Shown: positions 6,262 through 15,199 of the stretch, piece after piece
Position numbering within the stretch: the first letter of the stretch is position 1
How the letters are laid out: the number at the start of each line of letters is the position of its first letter
DNA from: an uncultured Eubacterium sp.
GTDB taxonomy: Bacteria > Bacillota > Clostridia > Oscillospirales > Acutalibacteraceae
DNA length: 64,000 nucleotides
Reading direction: 5' to 3'
Assembly: GCA_910577195.1 (NCBI GenBank)
Contig: CAJTLP010000001.1
Location: 310,001 to 374,000, forward strand
Program-made: the position numbers and the translations under genes
Notes under the pieces: generated by a model
Told to the model about the DNA's origin: nothing
Databases searched by the model: none
The model's input: the letters and a program-made list of their open reading frames with translations, nothing else

Positions 6262-8445
6262 ATGTTTTTCAAAAACTTTAAGGTTTGGGAAACTGAGCTT
6301 GCCGGCAGAAAGCTCACACTTGAGACAGGCAAAATGGCTGGACTTGCCAATGCGTCTATCCTTGCCCGTTACGGCGAGACAGAGGTACTCTGTAACGTAA
6401 CAGCATCTGCCAAACCACGTGAGGGCGTTGACTTCTTCCCACTCTCCGTTGACTACGAAGAGAAGATGTATTCCGTAGGAAGAATTCCGGGCTCTTTCTT
6501 AAGAAGAGAAGGACGTGCAAGTGAGAAGGCTATCCTTACATCACGCTGCATTGACCGTCCGATCAGACCGCTCTTCCCTAAGGATTTAAGAAACGACTGC
6601 TCAGTCGTTGCAACCGTTATGTCTGTTGACCCTGACTGCTCACCTGAAATCACAGCAGCAATCGGTGTATCAGCAGCAATCGCAATTTCAGACATTCCTT
6701 GGGACGGTCCTATTTCATCTGTAAACGTTGGTCTTGTTGACGGTGAAATCGTTATCAACCCAACACTTGAACAGAGAGAGAAAACGGACCTTACACTTAC
6801 AGTTGCATCAACTGCTGACCTCGTAGCTATGATTGAGGCAGGCGGTAACGAAATTGACGACGATACCATGTTCAATGCTATTATGGCAGGTCACGAGGAA
6901 AACAAGAAGATTGTTCAGTTCATTCAGGGCATTGTTGACGAAATCGGCAAGCCTAAGTTTGCTTATGAATCATCAGATCCTGATCCTGAAATTATGGCTG
7001 AGATTGAGGAATTCTGCATTGAGGACGTAAAGAAGGCTCTTGACACAGACGATAAGCTTGTTCGCGATGAGGCTCTCCTCCCTATCTATGCAGCAGTTCA
7101 TGAAAAGTTCGATGAGCGTTTTGAAGGCAACGAGGGCAAGCTTGACGAGATTATGTATCTTGTTCAGAAGCATGTTGTCCGCGCTTGGCTCAAGGACGAG
7201 CATAAGAGAGTTGACGGCAGAGGCATTGACGAAATCCGTCCGCTCAACGCTGAGGTTGATTTACTTGCAAGAGTACACGGCTCAGGTCTCTTCACAAGAG
7301 GTCAGACACAGGTACTTTCCGTAACAACTCTCGGTCCTATCAACGATTCACAGCTTCTTGACGGTCTTGATGAGCAGACTGAAAAGAGATATATCCACCA
7401 CTACAACTTCCCATCCTACTCTGTTGGCGAAACAAAGCCATCAAGAGGTCCGGGCAGACGTGAAATCGGTCACGGTGCACTTGCTGAAAAGGCACTTGTT
7501 CCTGTTCTTCCGTCCGTTGACGAGTTCCCATATGCAATCCGCGTTGTATCTGAGGTTCTTTCTTCAAACGGTTCAACATCACAGGGCTCAATCTGCGGCT
7601 CAACACTTTCACTTATGGCTGCAGGTGTTCCGATTAAGGCTCCTGTTGCAGGTATCAGCTGTGGTCTTATCACCGGTGACGAGGGTGTTTACGGCGACTT
7701 TATGACAATGGTTGACATTCAGGGTCTGGAAGATTTCTACGGCGATATGGACTTCAAGGTTGCAGGTACTAAGAAGGGTATCACTGCAATTCAGATGGAC
7801 CTTAAGGTACACGGTCTTACACCTGAAATCATCAAGGAAGCATTTGCTAAGACTCACGCAGCAAGAGATTATATCCTTGATGAGGTTATGCTCCCTGTTA
7901 TCAGTGAGCCGAGAAAAGAGCTTTCAAAGTATGCTCCTAAGATGTACACTCTTACCATCAATCCGGATAAAATTGGTGACGTTATCGGTAAGGGCGGCAA
8001 GGTAATTCAGGAAATTCAGGCTGACTACGATGTTAAGATTAATATTGAAGAGGACGGCAGAGTATTCATCAGCGGCGTTGATGCTGACAAGTGCGAGGGT
8101 GCTGTTAACATCATTAATCTTATTGCAACTGATCCTGAGGTTGGCACCTTCTATAACGGTATTGTTACAAGAATTATGAGCTTCGGTGCATTTGTTGAAA
8201 TCGCTCCGGGCAAAGAGGGACTTGTTCACATCTCAAGACTCGATATCAAGAGAACTGAGAAGGTTGAGGATGTTGTAAATGTCGGTGATTCTATCGCAGT
8301 AAAATGCATTGAAATTGACGATCAGGGCAGAATCAATCTTTCAAGACGCGATTATTTAATCGAGGTTGAGGGCTTAACACCTGAAAATGAGATTGACGAT
8401 TCTCCGAGAAAGCCGAGAAGAGACAATCATCGTCCAAGACGTTAA
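6262..8445 (+). CDS. pnp: Polynucleotide phosphorylase
   Basis: A 727-residue PNPase, the phosphorolytic 3'-5' exoribonuclease of mRNA decay, acting as a trimer. Two RNase PH domains flank an alpha-helical domain (first to about residue 145, second about 315-450), followed by a KH domain with the GKGG loop near residue 575 and an S1 domain from about 627 to 696, then a basic RKPRRDNHRPRR tail. The length is normal. The ribosome binding site is GAGG. It follows rpsO and carries its own hairpin-containing leader, which suggests autoregulation. Confidence 0.97.
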   Translation: MFFKNFKVWETELAGRKLTLETGKMAGLANASILARYGETEVLCNVTASAKPREGVDFFPLSVDYEEKMYSVGRIPGSFLRREGRASEKAILTSRCIDRPIRPLFPKDLRNDCSVVATVMSVDPDCSPEITAAIGVSAAIAISDIPWDGPISSVNVGLVDGEIVINPTLEQREKTDLTLTVASTADLVAMIEAGGNEIDDDTMFNAIMAGHEENKKIVQFIQGIVDEIGKPKFAYESSDPDPEIMAEIEEFCIEDVKKALDTDDKLVRDEALLPIYAAVHEKFDERFEGNEGKLDEIMYLVQKHVVRAWLKDEHKRVDGRGIDEIRPLNAEVDLLARVHGSGLFTRGQTQVLSVTTLGPINDSQLLDGLDEQTEKRYIHHYNFPSYSVGETKPSRGPGRREIGHGALAEKALVPVLPSVDEFPYAIRVVSEVLSSNGSTSQGSICGSTLSLMAAGVPIKAPVAGISCGLITGDEGVYGDFMTMVDIQGLEDFYGDMDFKVAGTKKGITAIQMDLKVHGLTPEIIKEAFAKTHAARDYILDEVMLPVISEPRKELSKYAPKMYTLTINPDKIGDVIGKGGKVIQEIQADYDVKINIEEDGRVFISGVDADKCEGAVNIINLIATDPEVGTFYNGIVTRIMSFGAFVEIAPGKEGLVHISRLDIKRTEKVEDVVNVGDSIAVKCIEIDDQGRINLSRRDYLIEVEGLTPENEIDDSPRKPRRDNHRPRR

Positions 8446-8472
8446 ACAAGAGATATACACACTTTTTCAACA

Positions 8473-8515
8473 ACAGCCTTAACGGTCGACAGTGACTGTT
8501 AAGGCTGTTTCTTTT
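8473..8515 (+). terminator. Terminator of pnp
   Basis: A 15-bp stem with one G-T pair (8473-8487 with 8494-8508), a six-base loop, then TTTCTTTT. Confidence 0.85.
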
Positions 8516-8526
8516 ATATATTTCCG

Positions 8527-8555
8527 TTGACTTTATGCTGATTTTAAGTTATTGT
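8527..8555 (+). promoter_or_regulatory. Promoter of GH5 gene
   Basis: TTGACT (8527-8532), 17-nt spacer, TATTGT (8550-8555), about 45 nt before the start codon. Confidence 0.55.
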
Positions 8556-8598
8556 AAAATTAGCTTTTGCATTTTATAGAATCTTTCAGGAGTTATAT

Positions 8599-10101
8599 AT
8601 GGATAAAATTAAGGTCTGCTCAAAACAATTTATGGATGAACACGGAAGAGAAAGAATATTTTACGGTATAAATATGGGGGGCAAGAATCTTCCTCTTATG
8701 AAGTCGTACAGAGATACATTTTCCATTGAGCTTCTCAAAAATCATCTCAACAGTTTGCATAACAGCGGATTCAACGTAATTCGATTTTTTATGAACTGGT
8801 CATACCTTGAACCTGAACCCTATAAATATAATGAAGAAGCGTTCAATGACATTCAGGAATTTATGGACTTATGTGCCTCAGAAAATATTTACGTGTACCT
8901 CGATATGCACCAGGATTTATACAGTGCATTCACTGATATTGAAAAAGCCGACCTTACTGCACTGCACAGCAATGGTGCACCTGTATGGGCATGTGTAACA
9001 AACGGCAAAAAATTCAGAACACCTAAAAAAATCTGGGCAGAAGGTTATTTTATAAGCAAAGCCGTACACAATGCCTTCAACAATTTCTGGGATAACACGG
9101 CGGTCTACGGTATGGGATTGCAGGACCACTTTGCTGACCTTTGGAAGCTTCTTGCAAAAAGATTCGGCAATCATCCGGCATTGCTTGGATTTGATCTTTT
9201 CAATGAGCCGTTTCCATATAAATATGATAAAAATATATTTTTCATTATTATAAAATCTGTAATAAAAACAACGCTCAAAAATCGCAGCATCAATAAATTT
9301 CAGCTGCTGGCTGCACTGTTAAAAAAAGAGCCCCTCCCTGCCCTGCTCAGCCATTACAACAGCAAAATAATGTATGAAATCGTATCCGCTGCAAATAAAT
9401 ATATTGAAAAATTTGATAAGGAAAAATACGCACCGTTCCTTAACAAGATTGCTGCTGCCATAAGAGAAGAAACGGATAATGGAATTATTTTTATGGAAAA
9501 CTGCTATTATTCCAATCTGGGTATTCCTTTCTCAGCACCTCCTGTTACGGTTAAACAGAAGCGTGAGCCTAATCAGGCTTTTGCCCCTCATGCCTATGAT
9601 CTTATGGTGGATACACCATTATATAAATATGCCGACAATGAACGTGTAGGTGCAATATTCCAGAGACGCAAAGAGGAACAACGCCGCCTGGATATACCTG
9701 TGCTGGTAGGTGAATGGGGCGGCGGAAATTTAATCCCTGATTGGTTTGACCATGCCGAATACCTTCTGAATATGTTTGACTCTTTTAAATGGAGCCATAC
9801 CTATTGGTGCTTTGATCCCTGCATAATCCATTCACCTGTTATGGATATGCTGTGCCGTCCTCATCCTATAGCCGTCTGCGGAAATATAAACAATTATCAT
9901 TTTGATAAAACCGCTCAGTGCTTCACACTCTCCTTCAATCAGGAAAAAACATACAGCGTACCGACAGAAATATTCTGTCATAGATATCCGAAATCTGTTG
10001 ATACAAACGGCACATATCATATCGAAACTCTCACGGATAACTGCTGCATTTTAAATCTGATAACAAACAAAGGTACAAACTATATTACAATACATTTTTA
10101 A
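8599..10101 (+). CDS. GH5 glycosidase, endoglycoceramidase-like
   Basis: A 500-residue clan-A glycoside hydrolase of family 5. The family blocks are visible: GVNV-like FYGINMGGKN at the start, FMNWSYLEPEP, LDMHQDLYS, NGAPVWA, the acid/base Glu203 in FDLFNEPF and the nucleophile Glu372 in LVGEWGGG. The DMHQD and GAPxWA blocks resemble the endoglycosylceramidase branch rather than cellulases. There is no signal peptide, so it would act inside the cell on an imported glycoside, which is unusual for endo-acting GH5 enzymes. It stands alone between two terminators. Substrate unknown. Confidence 0.8.
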   Translation: MDKIKVCSKQFMDEHGRERIFYGINMGGKNLPLMKSYRDTFSIELLKNHLNSLHNSGFNVIRFFMNWSYLEPEPYKYNEEAFNDIQEFMDLCASENIYVYLDMHQDLYSAFTDIEKADLTALHSNGAPVWACVTNGKKFRTPKKIWAEGYFISKAVHNAFNNFWDNTAVYGMGLQDHFADLWKLLAKRFGNHPALLGFDLFNEPFPYKYDKNIFFIIIKSVIKTTLKNRSINKFQLLAALLKKEPLPALLSHYNSKIMYEIVSAANKYIEKFDKEKYAPFLNKIAAAIREETDNGIIFMENCYYSNLGIPFSAPPVTVKQKREPNQAFAPHAYDLMVDTPLYKYADNERVGAIFQRRKEEQRRLDIPVLVGEWGGGNLIPDWFDHAEYLLNMFDSFKWSHTYWCFDPCIIHSPVMDMLCRPHPIAVCGNINNYHFDKTAQCFTLSFNQEKTYSVPTEIFCHRYPKSVDTNGTYHIETLTDNCCILNLITNKGTNYITIHF

Positions 10102-10106
10102 AATAA

Positions 10107-10143
10107 AACGGTACAATTGAAAGCATCAATTGTACCGTTCTTT
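10107..10143. terminator. Bidirectional terminator
   Basis: A perfect 14-bp stem (10107-10120 with 10126-10139) with loop AAGCA, T-rich to the right and A-rich to the left. It ends both the GH5 gene and the converging surface-protein gene. Confidence 0.85.
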
Positions 10144-10144
10144 A

Positions 10145-11845
10145 TTATCTCTTAGTCGTTACCGATTTAGTCGCACACCAAGGGGAATAGATGTTGTAGT
10201 TCTTTCCGTTGAACTTTGTTACCTTGTAGGTTCTGATTCTTACATAGTATCTCTTATTGCCCTTAAGTCCTTTTATGTTCTTTGCATAGTACGTATTCTT
10301 CGGCATTGTGATTGTCTTTGCACCTGACATATTCTTATTCGTACTATACTGGATCTGATAGCCTGTTGTCTGTGTTCTCTGCTTTGTCCAGTTTACCACA
10401 AAGCCCCTGCTTCGTGATGTTACACTGTTTATCTTTGATACACCTCTCGGAATGATATTAAAGTACAGTGTTTTCTTTCCGCTGTAATTTCCCTTGAAGG
10501 TTACGGTTACTGCATATCTGCCTACATACTTTCTTCCTGAAGCGAAGCTTACTGTATAATCTGTTCCGTTTCTCAGCGTTCTTCCCTTAACATCCTTCAC
10601 CGTTACTCCCGGTGTTTTTACTTTTCCATTATAATAGGTTGCCGTTGTTGACAGTGCTACACTGCTTATTTTGTAAACAGTTGTGGTTGATTTCTTCGCT
10701 CCGCAAACAGAACACTTATTTACAACACTTCCGTTCCGGCTTGTTGTTGCCTTTGTCACATAGTTTTTATATGTATGCGCTTTCTTGGCTATTGTTTCTG
10801 TCTTCGTTGCTTTACATACTGTACAGGTGTATGTCTTCACCCCTGCTGCTGTACAGGTTGCTGCTTTTGTTACTTTGCCGCTATCATATTTATGTCCTGT
10901 TGCATTGACCGTTGTCTGTGCCTTAATAACAGTACCGCAAACGGAACAATGGCTTCCTTGTGTAAGACCTGCCTTTGTACAGGTAGGAGCAACTGCCTCA
11001 TCAATCACCTCAGTATGTCCGTTCGGACAGGAGCTCAGCGCAACAAATTCTATATTTTTAAAATTATTATTCTGTGCATAGAATTCAATATTCGAACCCT
11101 TATAGCCGAAAAGCTTAAGCCCTGAATTGTTTGGTATAGAGCCAAGGCCCAAATCGCAGTTGAAGTTATTCACAGTAACAGAAGCAAGGTTTGCACAGTA
11201 TGAAAAAGCATTTCTGCCTACAAATTCAACAGAAGCAGGAAGATTAACCTCAGTCAGATTTGTACAGCTGATTGCAGCCTCCTCCCTGATGGTAACAACG
11301 CTCGGTTCCACATTCAGAATATCAAGAGATATTTTAGATGGAATTTTATAGAGAACCGTTTTAATACTGTTATACAATATTCCATTTTCAACGACAAAAT
11401 GCTTATTATTGCCGTCAACTGTAATTTCAGCAAGGTTTGACAAATTACTGAATGTTGTACTGAACGCACAGTCCCCTATCGTTTCAACCGATGCAGGAAT
11501 ATGAATGGACTTAAGCATCCAGCAGCCTGAAAAGGCTCTTGTGCCGATATGTTTCACTGTATCTGCAATCGTCAGCTTATTCACATTGGTAAAGGATGAA
11601 AAGGCAAAATCACCGACACTTGTAACACCCTTTTCAATAACGATTTCCGTTATTGCACCGTTATTGGTGCTCCAGCTCGGAAGATTTGATGCCGAGTAAT
11701 TATCCATATCACCTGTTCCGCTGACAGTAATAACATTACCATTCTTGGTAACTGTCACTCCACCCGCCGCCTGAACAACACCGGCACTGCCCACAAAAGA
11801 AAACAGCATCACCAGTGCCAATAAAAACGAAAATATTCTTTTCAT
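10145..11845 (-). CDS. Secreted LRR_5 (BspA-like) surface protein with Fn3 domain
   Basis: A 566-residue exported protein. The start is ATG 11845 behind GGAGGC, not the upstream in-frame ATG at 11959; this gives a clean signal peptide (MKRIFSFLLALVMLFSF, cleavage near AQAAG-like VVQAAGG). The first half has BspA-type leucine-rich repeats (VTSVGDFAFSSF, VKHIGTRAFSGC, VETIGDCAFS). The middle has three repeated units of the form C-x-x-C with preceding A-T-C-T-A-A-G, and the C-terminus has an Ig-like stretch and a fibronectin type III domain (GYQIQYSTNKNMSGA, KRYYVRIRTYK). No LPXTG or membrane anchor is visible. Such proteins act in adhesion or polysaccharide contact. The Fn3 end is shared with the gene at 57083. 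Confidence 0.8.
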   Translation of the reverse strand: MKRIFSFLLALVMLFSFVGSAGVVQAAGGVTVTKNGNVITVSGTGDMDNYSASNLPSWSTNNGAITEIVIEKGVTSVGDFAFSSFTNVNKLTIADTVKHIGTRAFSGCWMLKSIHIPASVETIGDCAFSTTFSNLSNLAEITVDGNNKHFVVENGILYNSIKTVLYKIPSKISLDILNVEPSVVTIREEAAISCTNLTEVNLPASVEFVGRNAFSYCANLASVTVNNFNCDLGLGSIPNNSGLKLFGYKGSNIEFYAQNNNFKNIEFVALSSCPNGHTEVIDEAVAPTCTKAGLTQGSHCSVCGTVIKAQTTVNATGHKYDSGKVTKAATCTAAGVKTYTCTVCKATKTETIAKKAHTYKNYVTKATTSRNGSVVNKCSVCGAKKSTTTVYKISSVALSTTATYYNGKVKTPGVTVKDVKGRTLRNGTDYTVSFASGRKYVGRYAVTVTFKGNYSGKKTLYFNIIPRGVSKINSVTSRSRGFVVNWTKQRTQTTGYQIQYSTNKNMSGAKTITMPKNTYYAKNIKGLKGNKRYYVRIRTYKVTKFNGKNYNIYSPWCATKSVTTKR

Positions 11846-11911
11846 GAATATGCCTCCAATCATAATATAAAAACAAAAATAATATATTCTTTTAAATTGA
11901 TTATAACAAAT

Positions 11912-11945
11912 AAAAGCCAGATCGGTCAACACCAATCTGACTTTT
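11912..11945 (-). terminator. Terminator of second GPH symporter gene
   Basis: A 15-bp stem with G-T pairs (11912-11926 with 11931-11945), loop of four, followed on the minus strand by a TTTT-rich tract. Confidence 0.65.
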
Positions 11946-11968
11946 AACAAATATTTCACAAATACGTT

Positions 11969-13420
11969 TTATTTGGCACTTCTTCTCTTTGCAAGCTCAG
12001 AAGCAATCTTTGCCTTCTTTTCGCCGACAATATCATACTTGAACATAGGAATTGTTGAAAGCAGAGCAAGAACACCCGGAACAACTGTATACGCAAAGAA
12101 TACCAAATCCTTAGTATGAAGGTCAAAACCTGTTGCTGTACCGGCAGCAATGCTGTTTACAGTATCCGAATAGCCTGAAACCTGAACAAATACAAGACCG
12201 AGTGCTGTACCAAGTGCAAGGCAAACCTTGATTGTAAGCGTGAGTATGGAATATGCTGCGCCCTCCATACGCTTGCCTGTTTCATACTCATAATAATCAA
12301 CACAGTCAGCAGTCATAATCATCGGCATGAGTGTAACTGCACCAAACTGTAAACCGATAAGGAACAGTGACAGATAGAAGAGTATCATAAGTACCACACT
12401 GTCAGCATGTCTGAAATAGAAATATCCGATGATAAATGAAAGAACAGATGCTGCAAAGCCGTAAATGGAAAGCAGGAGATAAACCTTTTTCTCGCCCATT
12501 TTTTTGATAAGAACAGGACAAAGTGCCATACTTACCATTGAGCCGACAGCAGTAACAATACCCAGAACTGCAACAAGATTCTGTGAACCGAGAATTACAT
12601 TGGCAGCCTGCACCTGAATACCCATGGCCATCTGACGGCCGAAGCCAAGAAAATAGGAAATAATAACAAGCATAAAAGGCTTATTATTCTTCAATGCGTT
12701 CATCATATCCTTAAAGGTTGTTTTTTCACCTGCAACATACGGAACACGCTCTTTATTGAGCATAGGGATAAGTGCAAATAATACACAGCCTAAAACTGCG
12801 GTCAGAACAGCGGTCCAGAAATACTCTGAGCTGATCATCGGTGTATCTGTCTCACCGCTTGCTACAAATACCTTTGAACCGTTAGGAATAATAAGGCATA
12901 CAATCGGTACGATTACAACACAGGCAGAGAAACCAACCTGCTTGAATGTGTTTGAAATGGAAACAACATTCGTTCTTTCAGTAGGATTCGGTGTAAGAAC
13001 AGATGCGATACCCTGTGACGGAACATCACCAAGCGTCATTGCAAGCGACCACACAAGATATGTAACGAAAATCCAGATGTAAAGACCTGCACCCTTAAAC
13101 GGTACTTTCAAAAATACAATGGCTGTCATAATAAGCAGCGGAGCAATTGAATACATAATCATTGACTTGAACTTGCCGTTCTTGCTCTTTGAGCGGTCAA
13201 TCATATTACCTACAATTGGGTCAAACACTGCCGAAACGATTTTTGCAATCAGAACAAGTATTCCGACAACTGCAATATCTGCGCCCAAAATGGAAGCATC
13301 AAACTCTGCCTGATAGGAATTGAGCAAGCCTACAATTGCCTGAAATCCGAATAATCCCAAAGAATATGCTGCAATTTCTTTGAAATTCATATGTTTTTGT
13401 TTTGTTATATCCCCAGTCAT
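11969..13420 (-). CDS. GPH-family (MFS_2) sugar:cation symporter
   Basis: A 483-residue membrane protein with about 12 hydrophobic segments. The family motifs are present: DPIVGNMIDRSKSKNGKFKS after the second helix and D-C-V-D-Y-Y-E-Y-E-T-G-K-R-M-E-G late in the protein. ATG 13420 is chosen because the upstream in-frame TTG at 13435 overlaps the TTGGAGGT ribosome binding site. It probably imports a glycoside or uronate together with a cation. The short-chain dehydrogenase gene lies just upstream on the same strand but ends in its own terminator, so the two are probably separate transcripts. Confidence 0.85.
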   Translation of the reverse strand: MTGDITKQKHMNFKEIAAYSLGLFGFQAIVGLLNSYQAEFDASILGADIAVVGILVLIAKIVSAVFDPIVGNMIDRSKSKNGKFKSMIMYSIAPLLIMTAIVFLKVPFKGAGLYIWIFVTYLVWSLAMTLGDVPSQGIASVLTPNPTERTNVVSISNTFKQVGFSACVVIVPIVCLIIPNGSKVFVASGETDTPMISSEYFWTAVLTAVLGCVLFALIPMLNKERVPYVAGEKTTFKDMMNALKNNKPFMLVIISYFLGFGRQMAMGIQVQAANVILGSQNLVAVLGIVTAVGSMVSMALCPVLIKKMGEKKVYLLLSIYGFAASVLSFIIGYFYFRHADSVVLMILFYLSLFLIGLQFGAVTLMPMIMTADCVDYYEYETGKRMEGAAYSILTLTIKVCLALGTALGLVFVQVSGYSDTVNSIAAGTATGFDLHTKDLVFFAYTVVPGVLALLSTIPMFKYDIVGEKKAKIASELAKRRSAK

Positions 13421-13442
13421 AACACAAACCTCCAAAAAACAA

Positions 13443-13464
13443 AAAGGGACATTTTTGTCCCTTT
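13443..13464 (-). terminator. Terminator of SDR gene
   Basis: A 9-bp perfect stem (13443-13451 with 13456-13464), loop of four, with TTTTTGTTTTTT following on the minus strand. It lies directly before the ribosome binding site of the downstream symporter. Confidence 0.75.
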
Positions 13465-13477
13465 CTATTCGCCAAAA

Positions 13478-14335
13478 TTAATCTTTAAATACATCATTGA
13501 ACAAATCAATATCAGCAACCTTCATTACAAGAGAGAAGAGCTCTGAGCCCTTAACCGGAAGAAGTCTGTTGAAAACGGACATTGCGTGTGCATCCAGGCC
13601 ATGCACCATCATAGGTCTCTTATGTGCAATACCGAACATAATCATCTTAACCATAAGGTCACAATCGGTAGAGATCATATCCATAACCTTCTGGCCCTTG
13701 CCGCCTTCATTCTTCTGGTCACGGAAAATATCTGTCTTTGTGAATCCGGGACAAACAAGTCCTACATACATCTTATTCTTAAACTCAACTCTGAGTGCTT
13801 CGGTAAAGCCCTTAAGTGCAGCCTTTGATGCACTGTACATGGATGTGCCTGCAAGAGTCATCAGAGCAGCTGATGAATCAACATTGATGATTGCCGGATC
13901 CTCCTCCTCAAGGAGAACAGGTAAAAATGTCTTTACGCCATAAACACATGAATAGAAATTGATGTTCATTGCTCTTTCAATTTCCTCATATGAATATCTG
14001 TCAAATCTCTTGAACTTAGGAAGAATGCCTGCATTATTGATAAGAACAGAAGGACGGATGCCCTCTTCAGCAAGCTCCTCTGCAAAGCTCTCCCAAGCAG
14101 CTTTATCTGATACATCAAACAGCTTGTATGAAAACTGCTCTGCATATGTTGGGCCAAGCTCCTCAATGAACTTAAGCATTTTTGCTTCACTTCTTGCAAC
14201 ACCAACAACACGGCAAGCATGCTTCTTAATTAAAGTTGCAGCAATACCTGCACCCATACCGCCTGATGCGCCTGTAACGATTACGGTTTTTCCGCTGAGC
14301 CAATCGCCGCCAACGCAGCATTTACAATCACTCAT
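13478..14335 (-). CDS. Short-chain dehydrogenase/reductase
   Basis: A 285-residue classical SDR. The cofactor motif is TGASGGMG (residues 21-28), the structural motif NNAG (100-103), catalytic Ser154/155, and the YxxxK pair Tyr167/Lys171 in SMYSASKAA. It is preceded by a short Cys-rich N-terminus (MSDCKCCVGG), which is unusual and could bind a metal. It acts on an alcohol, steroid or sugar using NAD(P); the substrate is unknown, though gut clostridial hydroxysteroid dehydrogenases are in the same superfamily. A divergent TetR regulator lies 263 bp away and probably controls it. Confidence 0.85.
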   Translation of the reverse strand: MSDCKCCVGGDWLSGKTVIVTGASGGMGAGIAATLIKKHACRVVGVARSEAKMLKFIEELGPTYAEQFSYKLFDVSDKAAWESFAEELAEEGIRPSVLINNAGILPKFKRFDRYSYEEIERAMNINFYSCVYGVKTFLPVLLEEEDPAIINVDSSAALMTLAGTSMYSASKAALKGFTEALRVEFKNKMYVGLVCPGFTKTDIFRDQKNEGGKGQKVMDMISTDCDLMVKMIMFGIAHKRPMMVHGLDAHAMSVFNRLLPVKGSELFSLVMKVADIDLFNDVFKD

Positions 14336-14598
14336 CTTTTATCCCCCTACAATAATCAAATTTATCTTAGATATTATACAATACTAATTTTAACTTTACA
14401 ATATTTTATTTGCAATATTTTATAAAAAATTATTTTCAGAGCTATGTACATTTTTATCCGTTGTGTTTTTGTACAAATTCATTTGTGCTTTTTTAGACGT
14501 TACGCCAAATATTTCGCACTTTGTTGATTTATAATACTTTTTTTGATAAAATAGTTAATTAGCATAGATATTATACACTGTTTGGAGTTAAGAGGAAT
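14336..14598. promoter_or_regulatory. Divergent SDR/TetR regulatory region
   Basis: Two face-away promoters: minus strand TTGTAA (14396-14401), 17 nt, TATAAT (14373-14378) for the SDR gene; plus strand TTGATT (14524-14529), 17 nt, TAAAAT (14547-14552) for tetR. An 11-bp direct repeat CAATATTTTAT at 14399-14409 and 14413-14423 touches the SDR -35 and is a candidate operator. Confidence 0.6.
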
Positions 14599-15138
14599 AT
14601 GGACAGAAAAATTAAACGGACACGCACTGCTGTTTTCAACGCAATGCTTGACCTTATGGTTGAAAAGGACGCATCCAAAATAACTGTTTTGGAGCTTTGT
14701 AAAAGAGCAGATATCAACAAAAGTACATTTTATCTTCATTACAAAAGTATGGATGATTGTCTGCAGGCCTGTTTCCAGACTATAATGGACGGCGTAATTG
14801 ATATTTCAAAGCGTGTAAGATATGATGATATCAGACGTGACCCAAGCAGAGCTGTGAGCATACTTCTTGATGAGGTTGAAAAAGAGGTCGAGTATCTTTA
14901 CAAATTCAAAGCAAGCAGTATCTGCGGTCCGGCAATAAAGGTACTTAAAGAAAACTTAGTAAGCTGCATCGCTCAGAATAACGGCTTTACAATAGAGAAA
15001 AATTATTATGAAATATCGGCAATCACATTTTCTGTCGCAGGCTGTATCGATGCAATCATTGAGCCGCTGCCGGTGTTTAAAAAGGACGAGCTTTCTGCAG
15101 TTATGTGCAGTATGCTGAAATCCCATAATTTAGATTAA
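14599..15138 (+). CDS. TetR/AcrR-family transcriptional regulator
   Basis: A 179-residue regulator. The N-terminal HTH is clear: TRTAVFNAMLDLMVEKDASK followed by ITVLELCKRADINKSTFYLH and Y-K-S. The C-terminal ligand domain is short, like the TetR_C_7 / DhaS-like group often seen in Firmicutes. AGAGGA precedes ATG 14599. The divergent SDR gene is the obvious target, and a small ligand related to that enzyme's substrate the likely inducer (inference). Confidence 0.85.
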   Translation: MDRKIKRTRTAVFNAMLDLMVEKDASKITVLELCKRADINKSTFYLHYKSMDDCLQACFQTIMDGVIDISKRVRYDDIRRDPSRAVSILLDEVEKEVEYLYKFKASSICGPAIKVLKENLVSCIAQNNGFTIEKNYYEISAITFSVAGCIDAIIEPLPVFKKDELSAVMCSMLKSHNLD

Positions 15139-15154
15139 TTGAATATATATAATA

Positions 15155-15187
15155 AAAAATCGGTAGGTTTTATCCCTACCGATTTTT
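15155..15187. terminator. Bidirectional terminator
   Basis: A 13-bp perfect stem (15155-15167 with 15175-15187), seven-base loop, with T-runs at the right and A-runs at the left. It ends tetR and the converging membrane-anchored protein gene. Confidence 0.8.
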
Positions 15188-15199
15188 GTTATTTTCACT

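Noticed and set aside
7340..7612. Long antisense frames inside pnp and dnaK
   Set aside because: They lie opposite strongly conserved genes, lack ribosome binding sites and have no recognisable protein sequence.
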